A stretch of DNA of 14,779 nt. It comes from UBA3775 sp051877895. GTDB taxonomy: Bacteria; Bacillota; Clostridia; Lachnospirales; Lachnospiraceae. The notes below the pieces were generated by a model. It was not told the origin of the DNA and searched no databases. It saw nothing but the letters and a program-made list of their open reading frames with translations. Positions within the stretch are counted from its first letter, which is position 1. Each line of letters begins with the position of its first letter. The stretch spans positions 1 to 14,779 of the forward strand of contig JBJEJI010000042.1 of NCBI GenBank assembly GCA_051877895.1, read 5' to 3'. Below are positions 1-7,447 of this stretch, piece by piece. A program made the translations under genes and the position numbers.

Positions 1-999
1 GCATTGCTGGGCAAAATAGGAAAGGCCAGTGTAGCAATGCCGGGAGGATGTAAAATAGGAAGCAGACCTATTGACCAGCACATTAAGGGCTTTGAAGCTC
101 TTGGTGCCACTGTTGTTTCTGAAAACAGCATGATTAATGCCGAAGCAGAAAATCTTAAGGGTAGTCATATTTTCCTTGATGTGGTTAGTGTAGGTGCAAC
201 CATCAATATTATGCTGGCTGCTTCTCTTGCAACGGGACAGACCATTATTGAAAATGTTGCAAAGGAACCACACATCGTTGACGTAGCAAACTTTTTGAAC
301 AGTATGGGTGCCAATATCAGAGGGGCAGGTACTGATGTTATAAGAATACGTGGAGTAGAAAAGCTTCACGGAAGCACATATTCCTGCATTCCGGACCAGA
401 TTGAAGCCGGAACATTTATGTGCCTTGCTGTTGCTACCAAGGGTGACATTACTCTTAAAAACATCATTCCAAAGCATCTTGAGGCAATCAGCGCAAAGTT
501 ATCGGAAATCGGTGCGGAAATTGAAGAATTTGATGATTCTATGAGAATTTCCTGCAATAAAAGAGTAAAATCAACGGTAGTAAAAACACGGGTATATCCG
601 GGATTTCCTACCGATATGCAGCCACAGATGGCAGTGGTTCTGACAACAGCCAAGGGCGTGTCTACAATCAATGAAAACATCTGGGAGGCACGTTTTAAAT
701 ATGTTGCCGAGCTTCGCAAAATGGGTGCAGCTATTACGGTGGAAGGCAATACTGCTTTCATTGAAGGTCAGGAAAACTTAAAGCCTGCAATCATGGAGGC
801 ACCTGATTTAAGAGCCGGTGCCGCCCTTACAATTGCTGCTCTTCAGGCTGAAGGGGTAAGTGTTATTAACGATATCCACTATATTGAGAGAGGATATGAA
901 GATTTTGACAAGAAACTTAAAGCTCTGGGTGCCTGCATTGAAAAAGTAGACTCAGAGGATCAGAAAGCAATACAGAAGTTCAGATTAGAAGTAATCTAG
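1..999 (+). CDS. murA: UDP-N-acetylglucosamine 1-carboxyvinyltransferase (MurA), 3' part
   Basis: The enzyme transfers enolpyruvate from PEP to UDP-GlcNAc, the first committed cytoplasmic step of peptidoglycan synthesis and the target of fosfomycin. The reading frame is open from base 1, so the N-terminal quarter (about 100 residues) lies before the window; any start codon seen here, such as the TTG at 4, is internal. The catalytic cysteine (Cys115 of E. coli MurA) is in PGGCKIGSRP, at codon 49-51. Further on are the FPTDMQPQ segment with the catalytic aspartate and, near the end, DLRAGAALTIAALQAEG, which holds the arginine equivalent to Arg397. The C-terminus is of normal length and ends in TAG. 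Because the active-site residue is Cys and not Asp, fosfomycin sensitivity is expected from family knowledge. Firmicutes often carry two MurA paralogs, and I cannot tell which one this is. metK follows after 59 nt, so the two may be cotranscribed. Confidence 0.95.
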   Translation, partial: ALLGKIGKASVAMPGGCKIGSRPIDQHIKGFEALGATVVSENSMINAEAENLKGSHIFLDVVSVGATINIMLAASLATGQTIIENVAKEPHIVDVANFLNSMGANIRGAGTDVIRIRGVEKLHGSTYSCIPDQIEAGTFMCLAVATKGDITLKNIIPKHLEAISAKLSEIGAEIEEFDDSMRISCNKRVKSTVVKTRVYPGFPTDMQPQMAVVLTTAKGVSTINENIWEARFKYVAELRKMGAAITVEGNTAFIEGQENLKPAIMEAPDLRAGAALTIAALQAEGVSVINDIHYIERGYEDFDKKLKALGACIEKVDSEDQKAIQKFRLEVI

Positions 1000-1011
1000 C
1001 GATTTGGGATA

Positions 1012-1053
1012 ATCAGGTTGACCCGGCTTCACACCTGATGGGTTAAATGGAGG
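1012..1053 (+). promoter_or_regulatory. Candidate pseudoknot leader controlling metK translation
   Basis: A perfect 7-bp stem forms between ATCAGGT (1012-1018) and ACCTGAT (1033-1039), enclosing a 14-nt loop. The 5' half of the loop, TGACCC (1019-1024), can pair with GGGTTA (1040-1045), with one G-U pair, directly after the stem. This makes an H-type pseudoknot. Alternatively CTTCA (1027-1031) can pair with TGGAG (1048-1052), which contains the metK Shine-Dalgarno. The two pairings cross, so they probably exclude each other, a layout suited to an on/off switch of translation. There is no U-tract, so it is not a terminator. The loop heptamer CGGCTTC, as far as I remember, also occurs in the loop of the SAM/SAH riboswitch found before metK in Rhodobacterales. 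Ligand binding is inference only. Confidence 0.5.
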
Positions 1054-1058
1054 AAAAA

Positions 1059-2246
1059 ATGGAGAAACGTTTATTTACATCAGAATCAGTTACAGAAGGG
1101 CATCCGGATAAAATCTGCGATCAGATTTCGGACGCTATACTTGATGCTATGATGGCACAGGACCCTATGAGCAGGGTTGCATGTGAAACTGCCATTACAA
1201 CAGGACTTGTGCTTGTAATGGGTGAGGTCACTACCAAGGGTTATGTTGACATTCAGAAGGTGGTTCGTGAAACAATACGTGAAATCGGATATGACAGAGC
1301 AAAGTATGGCTTTGACTGTGATACCTGTGGTGTAATTGTTGCACTTGATGAACAGAGTGCTGATATTGCAATGGGTGTTGACAAGGCACTTGAAGCAAAG
1401 ACAGGCGAAATGGATGACAGCCGGATTGCTGCTATTGGTGCAGGAGATCAGGGTATGATGTTCGGCTATGCAAGCAATGAAACAGAGGAATATATGCCTT
1501 ATCCAATCAGTCTTGCACATAAGCTTACCAGACAGCTTTCCAAGGTTCGTAAGGAGGGTACTCTTTCCTACCTTCGCCCGGACGGTAAGAGTCAGGTGAC
1601 TGTAGAATATGATGAAAACGGTAAGCCTGTTCATGTAAATGCAGTGGTTATTTCCACCCAGCATGATCCGGAGGTTACACAGGAGCAGATTCATGAGGAT
1701 GTGCTTAACTACGTTATTAAACCAATCATTCCTCAGAATATGATGAATGAAAAAACCAAAATTTTCATTAATCCTACCGGACGTTTTGTAATCGGCGGAC
1801 CTAACGGCGACAGCGGTCTTACAGGAAGAAAGATTATTGTTGATACCTACGGTGGCTATGCAAGACATGGCGGCGGTGCTTTCTCCGGAAAGGATTGTAC
1901 AAAGGTTGACCGTTCCGCAGCTTATGCTGCAAGATATGCCGCAAAGAATCTTGTTGCAGCCGGTCTCTGCCATAAATGTGAAATTCAGCTGTCTTACGCC
2001 ATTGGTGTGGCTGAGCCTACTTCCGTTATGGTTGATACCTTTGGAACAGGAAAATTAAGTGATGAAGAGCTTGTAAAGATTGTTCGCGCAAACTTTGATT
2101 TACGTCCTGCAGGCATCATTAAAATGCTTGATCTTCGCAGACCGATTTACAAACAGACTGCAGCTTACGGTCATTTTGGAAGAACTGACATTGACCTTCC
2201 TTGGGAACGTCTTGACAAGGTTGAAGATTTAAAGAAGTATTTATAA
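1059..2246 (+). CDS. metK: S-adenosylmethionine synthetase (methionine adenosyltransferase)
   Basis: Makes S-adenosylmethionine from methionine and ATP in the cytoplasm. The protein is 395 residues, the usual bacterial length. Visible signatures are the N-terminal LFTSESVTEGHPDK (ATP/methionine site), the MetK signature GAGDQGMMFGYA, and the glycine-rich GGGAFSGKDCTKVDRSAAY, with the typical C-terminal DLPWERLD. I choose the ATG at 1059 because GGAGG at 1049-1053 sits 5 nt before it and EKRLFTSES is the expected N-terminus. An in-frame ATG at 1047 would add four residues but would use the Shine-Dalgarno itself as coding sequence. The gene lies 59 nt after murA, and a candidate pseudoknot overlaps its RBS, suggesting feedback control by SAM or a related metabolite (inference). 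No classical long SAM-I riboswitch fits in the short gap. Confidence 0.97.
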   Translation: MEKRLFTSESVTEGHPDKICDQISDAILDAMMAQDPMSRVACETAITTGLVLVMGEVTTKGYVDIQKVVRETIREIGYDRAKYGFDCDTCGVIVALDEQSADIAMGVDKALEAKTGEMDDSRIAAIGAGDQGMMFGYASNETEEYMPYPISLAHKLTRQLSKVRKEGTLSYLRPDGKSQVTVEYDENGKPVHVNAVVISTQHDPEVTQEQIHEDVLNYVIKPIIPQNMMNEKTKIFINPTGRFVIGGPNGDSGLTGRKIIVDTYGGYARHGGGAFSGKDCTKVDRSAAYAARYAAKNLVAAGLCHKCEIQLSYAIGVAEPTSVMVDTFGTGKLSDEELVKIVRANFDLRPAGIIKMLDLRRPIYKQTAAYGHFGRTDIDLPWERLDKVEDLKKYL

Positions 2247-2248
2247 GA

Positions 2249-2277
2249 AGCCATGAAAGCAGTTTTATACTGCGGCT
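2249..2277 (+). other. Bulged hairpin between metK and the sensor kinase gene
   Basis: GCAGT (2259-2263) pairs with ACTGC (2269-2273) around a TTTAT loop. AGCC (2249-2252) pairs with GGCT (2274-2277) below it, with a six-base bulge on the 5' side. No U-tract follows, so it is unlikely to stop transcription. It may affect mRNA processing or reduce the amount of downstream mRNA. It starts three bases after the metK stop. Confidence 0.35.
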
Positions 2278-2300
2278 GACAAGCTAAGTATGAGAAAATT

Positions 2301-3797
2301 ATGAAGTTAAAAAAGAAACTCATTGCAACATGCGTACTGATTATACTGATTCCGCTGATTCTCAGCATCTGCATATGCGGTATTATTATCCTGAAGCAGT
2401 TTAACAAGATATCAGAGGCATACGGAGTCGGAGACGGTGGATTTAACATTATTCAGAACCCTATGATTGCCTATAATTCAGTTGTCAGGCATAATGTGGA
2501 GAAAATCAAACAGAGTATTGAAGAAAATCCCGACAGGCTGACGGACACGGAATTCTTTGATGAGTTGAATGATAATCTTTCAAAATACTGCACAACGGTG
2601 TATGTCCGGGAAAATGATAATTTAATTTACTGTGGAAATGATGAACTGCTGAATGACATCAGAGGTTATTTGTCCGAATATGAAAAACAGGTTGAAAACT
2701 TTGGAAGTGTTTATATTAACAGTGAAAACCTGTCGGTATTGTTGGAACAGATAAGTTTTGAGGTCGAAAACGGCAATGTTTATTCTGTTTATCTGGCACT
2801 CGAGGTAGACAAATTTCTGCCTGAAGTTATCAGTGGTGCCACTCAGATTGTTCTGGCAGTGATAATTCTTCTGATTTTTGTCGGAACGCTTACTCTTGTA
2901 TGGTTATATAAGCTGTTTCTGGTTCCTATTACCAGACTTAGTAATGCTACCCGTGAAATTAGAGAGGGAAACCTTGACTTTTCCCTGAAAACAGAGAGAA
3001 TAGATGAAATAGGACAGCTTCAGAATGACTTCGAAGACATGAGACTTCACCTTAAGGAGAGCACCGAGCAGCAACTTCGGAATGCTGAAACTTCTAAGGA
3101 AATGATGAGCAACATTTCCCATGATTTGAAAACCCCGCTTACCGCCATTAAAGGCTATGCAGAAGGTCTGCTGGACGGAGTGGCCGACACCCCGGAAAAG
3201 CAGGAGAGGTACATAAAAACCATATATTCCAAGGCATGTATTATGGAAGAACTGGTAGAAGATCTGGCATACTTTTCCAAGCTGGATAATAAAATGGTTG
3301 CTTACAACTTCACCAGGGTTAATCTGAAAGAGTTTATCAGGGACTGCGTGGAGGATATGGAAATGGATATGGAGGTCCGCCATATCACTTTGAAGGAAAG
3401 CTATACATGCAGTGATGATATCAGGGTAATAATAGACCCGGATGAAATCAAGAGAGTATTGCTTAACATTATAGGAAATTCTATTAAGTACATGGACAAG
3501 CAGGAGGGGGAAATCTGTATCCGGGTGCTTAATGATGAGGATTTTGCATGGATTACCATACAGGATAACGGACGTGGTATAGACGCAAAGGACACTCCTC
3601 ATGTATTTGAACGTTTTTATCGTGCCGATACCAGCAGAGGTACAAAAACCGGCGGCACAGGACTTGGACTTGCAATTGCAAAATCTATTATCGAAGCACA
3701 TGGCGGCACAATAACCGCTAACAGTGTTAAGGGTGTGGGTACGTCAATTAGATTTTCACTTCCGTGTGAAAAGACAAAGGAGGATACCTATGAATAA
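2301..3797 (+). CDS. Membrane sensor histidine kinase (HAMP-HisKA-HATPase)
   Basis: A two-component sensor of 498 residues that autophosphorylates on histidine and passes the phosphate to the adjacent regulator. The domain order is: membrane segment about 8-31; extracellular sensing region about 35-180 with no motif I recognise; second membrane segment about 181-207; HAMP linker about 208-255; HisKA with NISHDLKTPL (phospho-acceptor His274); and an ATP-binding domain with N box NIIGNSIKYM (about 389-398), G1 box DNGRGID, F box VFERFYRAD and G2 box GGTGLGLAIAKS. All catalytic motifs are intact. The start ATG at 2301 has only a weak Shine-Dalgarno (TGAGA about 6 nt upstream), so expression may be low or depend on upstream translation. 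The 3' end overlaps the regulator gene by 8 nt. The architecture resembles BaeS/PhoR-type kinases, but the signal cannot be told from sequence. Confidence 0.93.
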   Translation: MKLKKKLIATCVLIILIPLILSICICGIIILKQFNKISEAYGVGDGGFNIIQNPMIAYNSVVRHNVEKIKQSIEENPDRLTDTEFFDELNDNLSKYCTTVYVRENDNLIYCGNDELLNDIRGYLSEYEKQVENFGSVYINSENLSVLLEQISFEVENGNVYSVYLALEVDKFLPEVISGATQIVLAVIILLIFVGTLTLVWLYKLFLVPITRLSNATREIREGNLDFSLKTERIDEIGQLQNDFEDMRLHLKESTEQQLRNAETSKEMMSNISHDLKTPLTAIKGYAEGLLDGVADTPEKQERYIKTIYSKACIMEELVEDLAYFSKLDNKMVAYNFTRVNLKEFIRDCVEDMEMDMEVRHITLKESYTCSDDIRVIIDPDEIKRVLLNIIGNSIKYMDKQEGEICIRVLNDEDFAWITIQDNGRGIDAKDTPHVFERFYRADTSRGTKTGGTGLGLAIAKSIIEAHGGTITANSVKGVGTSIRFSLPCEKTKEDTYE

Positions 3798-4479
3798 CAT
3801 ACTAATAATTGAAGATGAAATTGAAATTGCAGAACTGGAAAAAGATTATCTGGAGATGGCGGGATACGGAGTTGAAATCTGTTCTGACGGTACTGAAGGT
3901 CTCAGAAAAGCCTTAACGGAAGCTTACAGTATGCTGATCGTTGACATTATGCTTCCGGGAACGGATGGCTATGAAATCGTAAGAAAAATCCGCGAGGTTA
4001 ATAATCTTCCTATTATTATGGTTTCAGCCAGGAAAGATGATATAGACAAGGTCAGAGGTCTGGGACTGGGTGCTGATGATTATATTACCAAGCCTTTCTC
4101 TCCCAACGAGCTTGTGGCAAGAGTTAAGGCACACATTGCCAGATATGAAAGACTCATTGGCAACAGTCAGGCGGAAAATGAGATTATTGAAATCAGAGGT
4201 CTCAAAATCGACATTGCCGCAAGGCGCGTGTACGTTAATGGAGAAGAAAAAATATTTACTACCAAGGAATTTGATTTACTGACTTTCCTTGCAAAGCATC
4301 CTAATAAGGTGTTTTCAAAGGACGAACTTTTCAGACAGGTTTGGGAAATGGAATCAGTTGGGGATATTGCCACCGTAACTGTGCATATTAAGAAAATAAG
4401 AGAAAAAATTGAAGTAAACACACAGAAACCTCAGTATATTGAAACAATCTGGGGTGTGGGTTACCGCTTCAAAGTATAA
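3790..4479 (+). CDS. OmpR/PhoB-family response regulator
   Basis: A 229-residue DNA-binding regulator. The receiver domain covers about 1-115: acidic pocket Glu8/Asp9 in LIIEDE, phospho-acceptor Asp52 in VDIMLPGTDG, the conserved Ser79 and Lys101 in ITKPFSPNELVARV. The winged-helix DNA-binding domain covers about 130-229 and ends in the typical IETIWGVGYRFKV. I place the start at ATG 3790 because AGGAGGA (3778-3784) precedes it by 5 nt and MNNILIIEDE is a standard receiver N-terminus. A longer reading from 3724 would add 22 unrelated residues. The gene overlaps the kinase gene by 8 nt, which implies translational coupling and a cognate pair. Its target genes are not evident; autoregulation of the local unit is possible but unproven. 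Confidence 0.94.
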   Translation: MNNILIIEDEIEIAELEKDYLEMAGYGVEICSDGTEGLRKALTEAYSMLIVDIMLPGTDGYEIVRKIREVNNLPIIMVSARKDDIDKVRGLGLGADDYITKPFSPNELVARVKAHIARYERLIGNSQAENEIIEIRGLKIDIAARRVYVNGEEKIFTTKEFDLLTFLAKHPNKVFSKDELFRQVWEMESVGDIATVTVHIKKIREKIEVNTQKPQYIETIWGVGYRFKV

Positions 4480-4485
4480 TTTTCA

Positions 4486-4503
4486 GCGGGAACATATTCC
4501 CGC
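4486..4503 (+). other. Perfect 7-bp stem-loop after the response regulator gene
   Basis: GCGGGAA (4486-4492) and TTCCCGC (4497-4503) form a perfect stem with a CATA tetraloop seven bases after the regulator stop codon. Only scattered T residues follow (TAGGTTTATG), so it is at best a leaky terminator or an mRNA-stabilising hairpin. It may uncouple the dipeptidase gene from the two-component genes. Confidence 0.4.
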
Positions 4504-4534
4504 ATCTAGGTTTATGTAAATTTGGAGGTTTGTC

Positions 4535-5977
4535 ATGGGTGTTATTTATCAGCCGGGTAAGGCTGTATTCTGGAAATATTTTGAGGAGCTGACTTCAATT
4601 CCGAGGGGCTCAGGTAACACTGCTGCCGTTAGTAAGTATCTTGCGGATTTTGCTGTCAGTCACGGATTAAAATATGTTCAGGATGAACCGGGCAATGTGG
4701 TGATTTATAAGGATGCATCCGAAGGCTATGAAAATGAGCCGGGTGTGATTATTCAGGGTCATATGGATATGGTTGCTGTTAAGGATGAGGACTGTACCCT
4801 TGATCTTTCAAAGGACGCACTTGAACTTGTTGTGGACGGAGACTGGCTTAAGGCAAAGGGAACCAGTCTTGGGGGAGATGATGGCATTGCTGTGGCATAT
4901 GCTCTTGCTATACTGGCTGACCCTGATGCAAAGCATCCTTATCTTGAAGTAGTTATTACAGTTGATGAGGAAGTAGGCATGGATGGTGCCATTGCTCTTG
5001 ACGGAAGTCTTCTGAAAGCAAGAAGAATGTTAAATATTGACAATGAAGGCGAAGGTACACTGCTTACAAGTTGTGCCGGTGGTGCAAAAATAGAGTGTAC
5101 AATTCCAGTGGAAAGAAAAGAGAGAGTGGCAAATGTATATGAATTGTCTGTCAGCGGATTAAAAGGCGGTCATTCAGGTATCATGATACATGACCACAGA
5201 ATGAGTGCTGCGGTTGTTCTGGCAAGATATCTTTGTGAGTTAAAAACAGTACGTACCAGAATTATTGACATTCAGTGCGGAACCAAGGACAATGCCATAG
5301 CAGACAGCGGATATATGAAGTTCATATGTTCTGCTCCTATGCCTGATGTCTGTGAAACCGTACAGTTCTATACTGATGTTCTAAAGGAAGAGCTTGCCTC
5401 TAAAGAACCGGATTTTCATGTAGAGTTTAATTGTGTCGGACAGGGGATTCCGGTCAATGCACTGCATAAAGCGGATTCCGACAGAATAATGGATTTCTTC
5501 CTTGCACTGCCTCAGGGGGTTGAGGCCATGAGTGCAGATATACCGGGACTTGTGGAGACCTCTGACAATATTGGGATTGTAAAACTTGGGGAAAATGATT
5601 TTAATGTAACTCTTTCGGTAAGAAGTGCGTTTGCCTCTGCAAAACAGGCTCTGTGCGATAAAATTATTGCAATTGCTATACTGGCAGGCGGAACTGCGGT
5701 GCAATCAGGTGATTATCCGGGATGGGCGTTTAAAAAGGATTCTCCTTTGCGTGACAGGATGGTTGCGGTTTACAAAGACATGACAGGAAAAGATGCCTTA
5801 ATAGAAGCAGTACATGCAGGGGTTGAGTGCGGCATTTTTGCGGAAAAGCTTCCGGGACTGGACTGCGTATCCTTCGGACCGGACATGGCTGACATACACA
5901 CGACAAAGGAAAGACTTGGAATATCCTCTTCTGAAAGAGTGTTTGAATACGTAGTAAGAGTTCTTGCTGAAAAATAA
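4535..5977 (+). CDS. pepD: Aminoacyl-histidine dipeptidase (PepD, M20C family)
   Basis: A cytoplasmic metallopeptidase that hydrolyses Xaa-His dipeptides such as carnosine-type substrates; the family is sometimes called beta-Ala-His dipeptidase. It has 480 residues, close to the roughly 485 of E. coli PepD. The M20 di-zinc site is visible in order: GHMDMV (His76, Asp78), LGGDDGIAVA (bridging Asp115 or 116), DEEVGMDGA (catalytic and metal Glu145/146), NIDNEGEG (Asp168/170 region) and a late ligand in DMADIHTTKE (His455). The insertion domain starts near SVSGLKGGHSGIMIH. GGAGG at 4524-4528 lies 6 nt before the ATG at 4535. No signal peptide is present. It probably serves peptide catabolism. It is the last gene before a terminator-like hairpin, and its link with the preceding regulatory genes is only positional. 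Confidence 0.93.
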   Translation: MGVIYQPGKAVFWKYFEELTSIPRGSGNTAAVSKYLADFAVSHGLKYVQDEPGNVVIYKDASEGYENEPGVIIQGHMDMVAVKDEDCTLDLSKDALELVVDGDWLKAKGTSLGGDDGIAVAYALAILADPDAKHPYLEVVITVDEEVGMDGAIALDGSLLKARRMLNIDNEGEGTLLTSCAGGAKIECTIPVERKERVANVYELSVSGLKGGHSGIMIHDHRMSAAVVLARYLCELKTVRTRIIDIQCGTKDNAIADSGYMKFICSAPMPDVCETVQFYTDVLKEELASKEPDFHVEFNCVGQGIPVNALHKADSDRIMDFFLALPQGVEAMSADIPGLVETSDNIGIVKLGENDFNVTLSVRSAFASAKQALCDKIIAIAILAGGTAVQSGDYPGWAFKKDSPLRDRMVAVYKDMTGKDALIEAVHAGVECGIFAEKLPGLDCVSFGPDMADIHTTKERLGISSSERVFEYVVRVLAEK

Positions 5978-5981
5978 CAGG

Positions 5982-6021
5982 ATGCTCCGCTCAGACTGTG
6001 TCCGGGCGGAGCATATTTTAA
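5982..6021 (+). terminator. Probable Rho-independent terminator after pepD
   Basis: ATGCTCCGC (5982-5990) pairs perfectly with GCGGAGCAT (6006-6014). The stem continues inward with T-G, C-G and, after one mismatch, GAC/GTC around a TGT loop. A modest T-rich tail (ATTTTAA) follows. The hairpin begins 4 nt after the stop codon of pepD and precedes a gap of about 110 nt before the next gene, so it plausibly ends the murA-pepD block. The short tail lowers certainty. Confidence 0.7.
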
Positions 6022-6055
6022 CAATAAAACAGTAAGAATTATCCTTCCTCTATAG

Positions 6056-6088
6056 GTAGTGGATGAAGCCGGATGTCCCGACTTCTAC
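6056..6088 (+). other. Small bulged hairpin in the leader of the GH13 gene
   Basis: GAAG (6065-6068) pairs with CTTC (6082-6085). Inside it CGG (6070-6072) pairs with CCG (6078-6080) across one C-A mismatch. GTA (6056-6058) pairs with TAC (6086-6088) outside a six-base bulge. The leader between the terminator and the gene start contains no promoter I can call with confidence. The structure is short and may be chance. Confidence 0.2.
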
Positions 6089-6130
6089 AGGTGGGGCAGT
6101 TCACAATAATAGGAATGGAGTAACATAAAA

Positions 6131-7435
6131 ATGTGGTTAGATGAAAGTGTATTTTATCAGATATATCCAATGGGGTTTTGTAATGCGTCCTTTGAAAATG
6201 ACGGAATATGCAAAAGAAACATTGCAGAATTTGCTGATTGGAGTGAGCATCTTGAAAAGCTGGGTGTAAATGCGGTTTATTTTTCACCGGTGTTTGAATC
6301 TGATACACATGGATATAATACAAGAGATTATAAGCTTATTGATAAAAGGCTTGGAACCAATGAAGATTTTAAAATCCTGGTGGATAAGCTTCACAGTGCG
6401 GGCATAAAAGTAGTGCTGGACGGTGTTTTCAATCATGTGGGAAGAGGATTCTGGGCTTTTCAGGATGTACTTGTAAATCGTTGGAATTCAAGATATAAGG
6501 ACTGGTTTAATATTAATTTTGATGGAAACAGTAATTATAATGACGGACTTTGGTATGAAGGCTGGGAAGGCTGCTATGATCTGGTTAAACTGAATCTGAG
6601 AAACGAAGAAGTGGTTTGTTATATTCTGGATGTGGTCAGGTACTGGGTTGATACTTTTGATGTAGATGGTCTCAGACTTGATGTGGCATATTGTCTTGAT
6701 ATGGATTTTCTTCGCAGATTAAGAAATCTGGCAAACAACATTAAACCGGAGTTTGTTTTAATCGGGGAGCTGCTTCACGGAGATTATAATCGTTTTGTTA
6801 ATGAAGAAATGCTTCATTCATGTACCAATTACGAGTGTTACAAGGGACTGTATTCCAGTTTTAATTCCCTAAACATGTTTGAAATTGTTCATTCGCTGAA
6901 AAGACAGTTTGGTCCTGAAAACTGGACTCTCTATAAGAATAAGCATCTGCTTGCCTTTGTGGATAATCATGATGTTACCAGAGTTGCAAGTATTCTTACC
7001 AATCCTGAGCATCTTCCGTTGATTTACGGATTATTGTTTTCAATGCCGGGTGTGCCTTGTATTTATTATGGCAGTGAATGGGGGACAAAGGCCTTAAAGT
7101 CCCAGGGAGACCCTGCCTTAAGACCCTGCTTTGAAAAGCCGGAGTGGAACCAACTAACAGATGCTGTCAGTAAATTTGCCCATGCACACAGAATGGAAAA
7201 AGCACTGCAGTATGGAGATTTTTCTGCTCCGGTGCTTACCAATAAACAATGTGTATTGGAAAGAAAATGTGATGGGGAAAGAATTTTAATTGCAATTAAT
7301 GCAGAAGAAAACGGTTATGAAGCATGTTTTAAGACAGGTGCAGTAACCGGAAAGGATATTTTGACCGGAGAAGAAGTCAGTCTTGATAATGGAAAGCTGT
7401 ACCTGCCTCCTTACAGTGTACAGTACATAAAGTAA
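6131..7435 (+). CDS. Cytoplasmic GH13 (alpha-amylase family) glycoside hydrolase
   Basis: A 434-residue TIM-barrel enzyme expected to act on alpha-glucosidic bonds of malto-oligosaccharides or related alpha-glucans. The four GH13 conserved regions are present: I, DGVFNHVG (97-104); II, GLRLDVAY with nucleophile Asp184; III, LIGELLHGD with acid/base Glu213; IV, FVDNHD with Asp281. A short beta-sheet C-domain (about 365-434, ending YLPPYSVQYIK) follows. There is no signal peptide, so it should work inside the cell on imported sugars. The length suits maltodextrin-degrading subfamilies (neopullulanase or maltogenic type), but I cannot assign a subfamily or exclude a transferase activity. GGAG at 6117-6120 lies 10 nt before the ATG. 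It is the first gene of the second block, and the following phosphoesterase gene starts only 12 nt later, so they are probably cotranscribed although no functional link is obvious. Confidence 0.9.
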   Translation: MWLDESVFYQIYPMGFCNASFENDGICKRNIAEFADWSEHLEKLGVNAVYFSPVFESDTHGYNTRDYKLIDKRLGTNEDFKILVDKLHSAGIKVVLDGVFNHVGRGFWAFQDVLVNRWNSRYKDWFNINFDGNSNYNDGLWYEGWEGCYDLVKLNLRNEEVVCYILDVVRYWVDTFDVDGLRLDVAYCLDMDFLRRLRNLANNIKPEFVLIGELLHGDYNRFVNEEMLHSCTNYECYKGLYSSFNSLNMFEIVHSLKRQFGPENWTLYKNKHLLAFVDNHDVTRVASILTNPEHLPLIYGLLFSMPGVPCIYYGSEWGTKALKSQGDPALRPCFEKPEWNQLTDAVSKFAHAHRMEKALQYGDFSAPVLTNKQCVLERKCDGERILIAINAEENGYEACFKTGAVTGKDILTGEEVSLDNGKLYLPPYSVQYIK

Positions 7436-7447
7436 CGGAGAAGAGAT

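Noticed and set aside
1012..1039. Rho-independent terminator after murA
   Set aside because: The stem is strong but no U-tract follows; the bases after it are GGGTTAAATGGAGG, containing the metK Shine-Dalgarno. A translational element fits better.
1086..1973. Minus-strand frame of 295 codons opposite metK
   Set aside because: The translation is rich in Cys, His and Ile with no domain, and it lies fully inside a highly conserved metK.
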